DNA of 26,767 nt. Source: JAKVCB01 sp963578605. Lineage in GTDB: Bacteria > Planctomycetota > Planctomycetia > Pirellulales > Lacipirellulaceae. The first letter of the stretch is position 1; every line of letters begins with the position of its first letter. The position numbers and the translations under genes were made by a program. The stretch covers positions 1 to 26,767 of the forward strand of contig CAUZEA010000079.1 in NCBI GenBank assembly GCA_963578605.1. Reading direction: 5' to 3'. A model generated the notes under the pieces. That model had not been told where the DNA came from. It searched no databases and worked only from the letters and a program-made list of their open reading frames with translations. Below are positions 26,001 through 26,767 of the stretch, piece after piece.

Positions 26001-26767
26001 GGTGCCGTGGATTTGGCCCGAGTCGGGTCGATTGCCAAAATCGCGATTTTGGATCGTTTCTCCGGAACCAACAGTGACAACGTGCACACCCGGGTGGAGC
26101 ATGCACAACAAATCAACCACCAGTTCCTGGCCACCTGCCGCAAAGGAGTTGATGGTCCCCTCGATGTTGACACGTTTAGAGTCATCCCCCACGGCGTTTA
26201 CGGTGATCAGTGCCCCACCAACTTGTTGGTCGTGCAGCTCTGAGAAGTCTGCGACATTTCGCAGATCCCCGTTGATCATCAGATTGAGATTGCCACCCGT
26301 GTTGTGATATTGAAATGTCAAACCATCGATGGGATCGCCCAAATCAAGGAGAAGATTGGCGTTGGAAATTGACAGTTCCTGTCCACTGCTGCCGGCCTGC
26401 CCGGTGTTAACCACGGTAACCATGCCATCGGAAGTTGCCTGGCCATTCTCGTAGATAAAATCGGTGACTTCCGCTGAGGCGATCACACCATGGGAACTGG
26501 TCGTGGTAACGGTTTCTCCGTTGAAGTAGGCACGACCGACCGGCAAGTCTTCTAACTCATAATACTGTTGGCCTCCGGGGAACGTTTGTTGCCAGCCAAC
26601 TTGCACAACCTCCGCAATCGTATAGGTACCTGCGGCAAGTCCGGTGAACGCGTAATTGCCACTGGGATCGGTGACCGTGGAGGGTTCACCAAGGCCTGGT
26701 TGTCCGTCCCCATCGAGGTCGAGGAAGATGGTCCACCCCGTAAGGGCCGGCTCGCCGGAATTCCACT
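20070..26767 (-). CDS. Giant SdrD-B/RTX repeat surface protein, N-terminus outside window
   Basis: The frame stays open to the window edge, so the 2231 residues here are the C-terminal part; the ATG at 26606 is internal. From the N-terminal side: a truncated SdrD B-like (Cna-B) domain, then a 264-265-residue module (SdrD-B plus a beta-rich YYELEDLP domain) present twice, then two further SdrD-B domains. Next is an RTX-like calcium-binding stretch with GG-x-G-x-D motifs (TLIGGTDNDRFEF, LFGQADNDTLAGQL), then a long DTLTADDG/VENLTGG repeat array, and finally a basic tail of about 100 residues ending RFFALLNTFFSLGF. Such proteins are large surface or secreted adhesins or matrix proteins. No LPXTG, PEP-CTERM or transmembrane anchor is visible. 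The secretion route is unknown. Confidence 0.85.
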   Translation of the reverse strand, partial: WNSGEPALTGWTIFLDLDGDGQPGLGEPSTVTDPSGNYAFTGLAAGTYTIAEVVQVGWQQTFPGGQQYYELEDLPVGRAYFNGETVTTTSSHGVIASAEVTDFIYENGQATSDGMVTVVNTGQAGSSGQELSISNANLLLDLGDPIDGLTFQYHNTGGNLNLMINGDLRNVADFSELHDQQVGGALITVNAVGDDSKRVNIEGTINSFAAGGQELVVDLLCMLHPGVHVVTVGSGETIQNRDFGNRPDSGQIHGTKWLDANGNGKQDNNEPGLAGWTIYVDQNGNGQLDPDEPSAVTDANGDYSLTGLGPGTHTVAEVMQTGWRQTYPVSRHYYELEDLPAGKIFNFGESFSTTSTHGDVATLTVAEFTNLDGTSASGGAAQVATTGLAGSSGQELFIAKANLEFDFGGPVDGLTFQFHESEGSVNLTVNGDRKIVQDFSDLHGLTVGGTLVTVATNPEFGIVSIQGIVNSLAAGGQALTIDLLCIVEPGVHVVTVTSGQTVRGLDFGNQRDSGDITGTKYEDLNGNGVRDPGEPGIPGVQIYVDDNNDGLLNVDQNGDPTEPFTVTMDDNPNTHIDERGMYVLSDLPAGQHVVREVVPDGYFQTEPVVLYTRPTETTTYDPTYVTTTGQSELVTGNVETNFELPVFERPNDSGDQQTVVAGSHVVDLVTGQTVTGRNFGNFHGGEITGEKFDDVGCDGVYDSDSGLAGVTIYIDRNQNGQLDDGEPQTVTQGNGTYTIEGLPPGTYQVREVVPDDYFQSYPANTFYEVTISTSGQVVGNLIFGNFQKIDLPDGDDWIYGTAGADTIYGDNVIDNPCILSIGGEDHLFGQADNDTLAGQLASDFYHFDAAPALGAGPETDTIIELAGAGTEEPTDEGLHDRLDFTVLENNEPVTVDMSGVPPFITPNQIAAHGQIDLVTLTPVSDLRIIVTDLFDQHQNFEELFGGAADDSLTGNDANNLINGGFGSDQMFGQGGDDTFEFVIGNPTDVDTVAETTGNDTLDFSQIQVSVTADLTGAHPGFAPNQIAEYGGLTVESPAPDLLENIIGGTDHDLLTGNNEANRLDGRAGEDTINGLAGDDTLIGGTDNDRFEFDENWGNDTVEELLDGGTNDTMSFSDVSADLTFTVGTNSINVTDGVNVVNHVGDITNHIERLEGGTGNNQLIAADTPNTWIITGENEGTINGLFFTKVANLVGGSDIDTFIFQPAGRITGNVTGAGGDDLFNLAVGLGVGGTLDGGGDNDELIGPDTGAVYTITGLDAGDVPVVVPVFVGVENLTGSTSADIFRLDGGTLSGTIDGGSVASDTLTADDGVATLFVITALDAGTVTGVVGGFTDVENLVGGTSADSFTLSGGTLSGSVTGGAGAASDTLTADDGVATQFVINGTDQGSITGITGGFTDVENLTGGATADTFTFAAAGQVTGNMAGAGGDDLFNLATGLGVSGILDGGGDNDQLIGPDTGAVYTITGPDDGTATGVGGGFVDVENLTGGTSADIFSLDGGTLSGTIDGGNVASDTLTADDGVATLFVITGLDAGTVTGVAGGFTDIENLVGGTSADTFDLDGGTLSGSVTGGAGAASDTLTADDGVATQFVINGTDQGLITGIASGFTDVENLTGAAAADTFNFGVTGQVTGNMAGAGGNDLFNLAVGLGVGGILDGGGDNDELIGPDTGAVYTITGPDDGTVTGVGGGFVDVENLTGGTSTDIFRLDGGTLSGNINGGSPAGDTLTADNAVATLFVITGLNAGTVTGVAGGFTDIENLVGGTSADTFDLDGGTLSGSVTGGAGAASDTLTADDGVPTQFVINGADQGSITGITGGFTDVENLAGAAAADTFRLDGGTLSGTIDGGSGAAGDTLIADDAAATLFVITGLDTGTATGTAGGFIDVENLTGGTSADTFTLSGGTLSGTITGGGGAAGDTLTADDAVSTSFVLTGADTGTVTGVAGGFTDIENLTGGADNDLFVAPSGTSLTGTLTGADGNDQFIITPDAAVAFLVAGGSHSTPSGDVLTVTDQTQLPVDDGTTVTTLDLATVTYSGIETLSLQCAGCAVGSSLLLLNDSSNGPMLQEAFSDLDSSPLETNSGPADLDISGEPATRGMVEGAFATYATTPVAATDPPEEEDATGLDQAFSLPSVLPPLKRNSRRIPHGRGGEIDGKAALRHPVAASGHLRNRIRDLDGPKALKRDFFAKDLLHRPADSEGTDQRDPEDSRDEPFRKPRAMKRFFALLNTFFSLGF
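20910..22934 (-). repeat. Higher-order 630-bp coding repeat in the giant gene
   Basis: Within the giant gene, blocks return at exactly 630 bases: the GTGCCACCGACCAGGTT block occurs at 21481, 22111 and 22741, and TAAACGGCGCCCGTGTC at 21751, 22381 and 23011. One period encodes 210 residues made of units of 63, 64 and 83 residues. Two full periods are present (about 22934-22305 and 22304-21675), a third keeps only the first two units (about 21674-21294), and two more 64-residue units follow. The 83-residue unit carries the DNDELIGPDTGAVYTITG-type segment; all units end in VENL[T/V]G. The high DNA similarity implies recent duplication or gene conversion. Boundaries are approximate. Confidence 0.85.
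22935..23183 (-). repeat. Leading 83-residue-type repeat unit
   Basis: A divergent copy of the 83-residue unit (VTGAGGDDLFNLAVGLGVGG, then DNDELIGPDTGAVYTITG) precedes the first full 210-residue period. Its end (AGDVPVVVPVFVGVENLTG) differs from the other copies. Boundaries are approximate. Confidence 0.6.
23430..24395 (-). repeat. RTX-like calcium-binding repeats in the giant gene
   Basis: This part of the giant gene encodes nonapeptide-like GGxGxDxLx motifs: DWIYGTAGADTIYGD, GGEDHLFGQADNDTLAGQL, DDSLTGNDANNLINGGFGSD, QMFGQGGDDTFEF and TINGLAGDDTLIGGTDNDRF. These form calcium-binding beta-rolls in hemolysin-type proteins. Blocks are separated by longer linkers (DTIIELAGAG, DTVAETTGNDTLDFS), as in planctomycete and marine RTX proteins. 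Confidence 0.7.
25226..26767 (-). repeat. Two copies of a ~795-bp SdrD-B module
   Basis: A module of 264-265 residues joins an SdrD-B domain (GxIxGTKxxDxNGNG, GWTIYVDxNGNGQ, GxYxxTGLxxGTxTVAEV) to a beta-rich domain starting YYELEDLP and containing GLTFQYH/GLTFQFH and LLCMLHPGVHVVTV-type segments. The ELEDLP block recurs 795 bases apart (25749 and 26544) and the FGN-linked starts about 792 bases apart. The first copy is cut by the window edge at 26767; the second spans about 26018-25227. Confidence 0.75.

Overview
The window looks like chromosomal DNA of a planctomycete, probably of the Pirellulales type, and free-living. This is inferred from protein content only: a 3-keto-disaccharide hydrolase (DUF1080) protein coupled to a Tat-exported Gfo/Idh/MocA oxidoreductase, an SHD1-thioredoxin fusion, a PIG-L deacetylase beside a divergent NagB-like protein, a BNR sialidase-like protein and a giant SdrD-B/RTX repeat protein. 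No rRNA, tRNA, CRISPR array, phage gene or intact insertion sequence was seen.

Layout. (1) 1-3732, plus strand: two tandem HpcH/HpaI-family aldolases, duplicated together with part of their upstream DNA, then an overlapping sodium:solute symporter. (2) 3871-5903, plus: a secreted DUF1080 protein and a Tat-exported Gfo/Idh/MocA protein joined by an ATGA overlap. (3) 5950-6780, minus: an aldo/keto-reductase-like protein that appears to lack the catalytic tetrad, with a doubtful small ORF upstream. (4) 7349-8458, plus: an SHD1-thioredoxin fusion behind a good sigma70-like promoter. (5) 8954-14270, plus: NagB-like protein, PIG-L deacetylase, SDR, cytochrome P450 and class III aminotransferase, in a run that tightens from 10067 onward. 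(6) 14339-15556, plus: a secreted beta-propeller protein. (7) 15561-19259, minus: sialidase-like protein, Gfo/Idh/MocA protein and SDR in transcription order. (8) 19516-19971, plus: a stand-alone CopZ-N-type 2Fe-2S/zinc domain protein. (9) 20070-26767, minus: the C-terminal 2231 residues of a giant surface or secreted protein whose N-terminus lies outside the window.

How the genes may work together. Most of the window fits carbohydrate and sugar-acid scavenging. The symporter would import a solute and the aldolases would split a 2-keto-3-deoxy sugar acid. The DUF1080/Gfo-Idh pair would oxidise and cleave glycosides by 3-keto chemistry outside the cytoplasm, and the sialidase-like operon would release and oxidise a sugar. 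The 8954-14270 group is the best candidate for something undescribed: deacetylase, NagB-like, SDR, P450 and PLP aminotransferase together suggest modification of an amino sugar or an amino-group-bearing small molecule. No product can be named from sequence alone.
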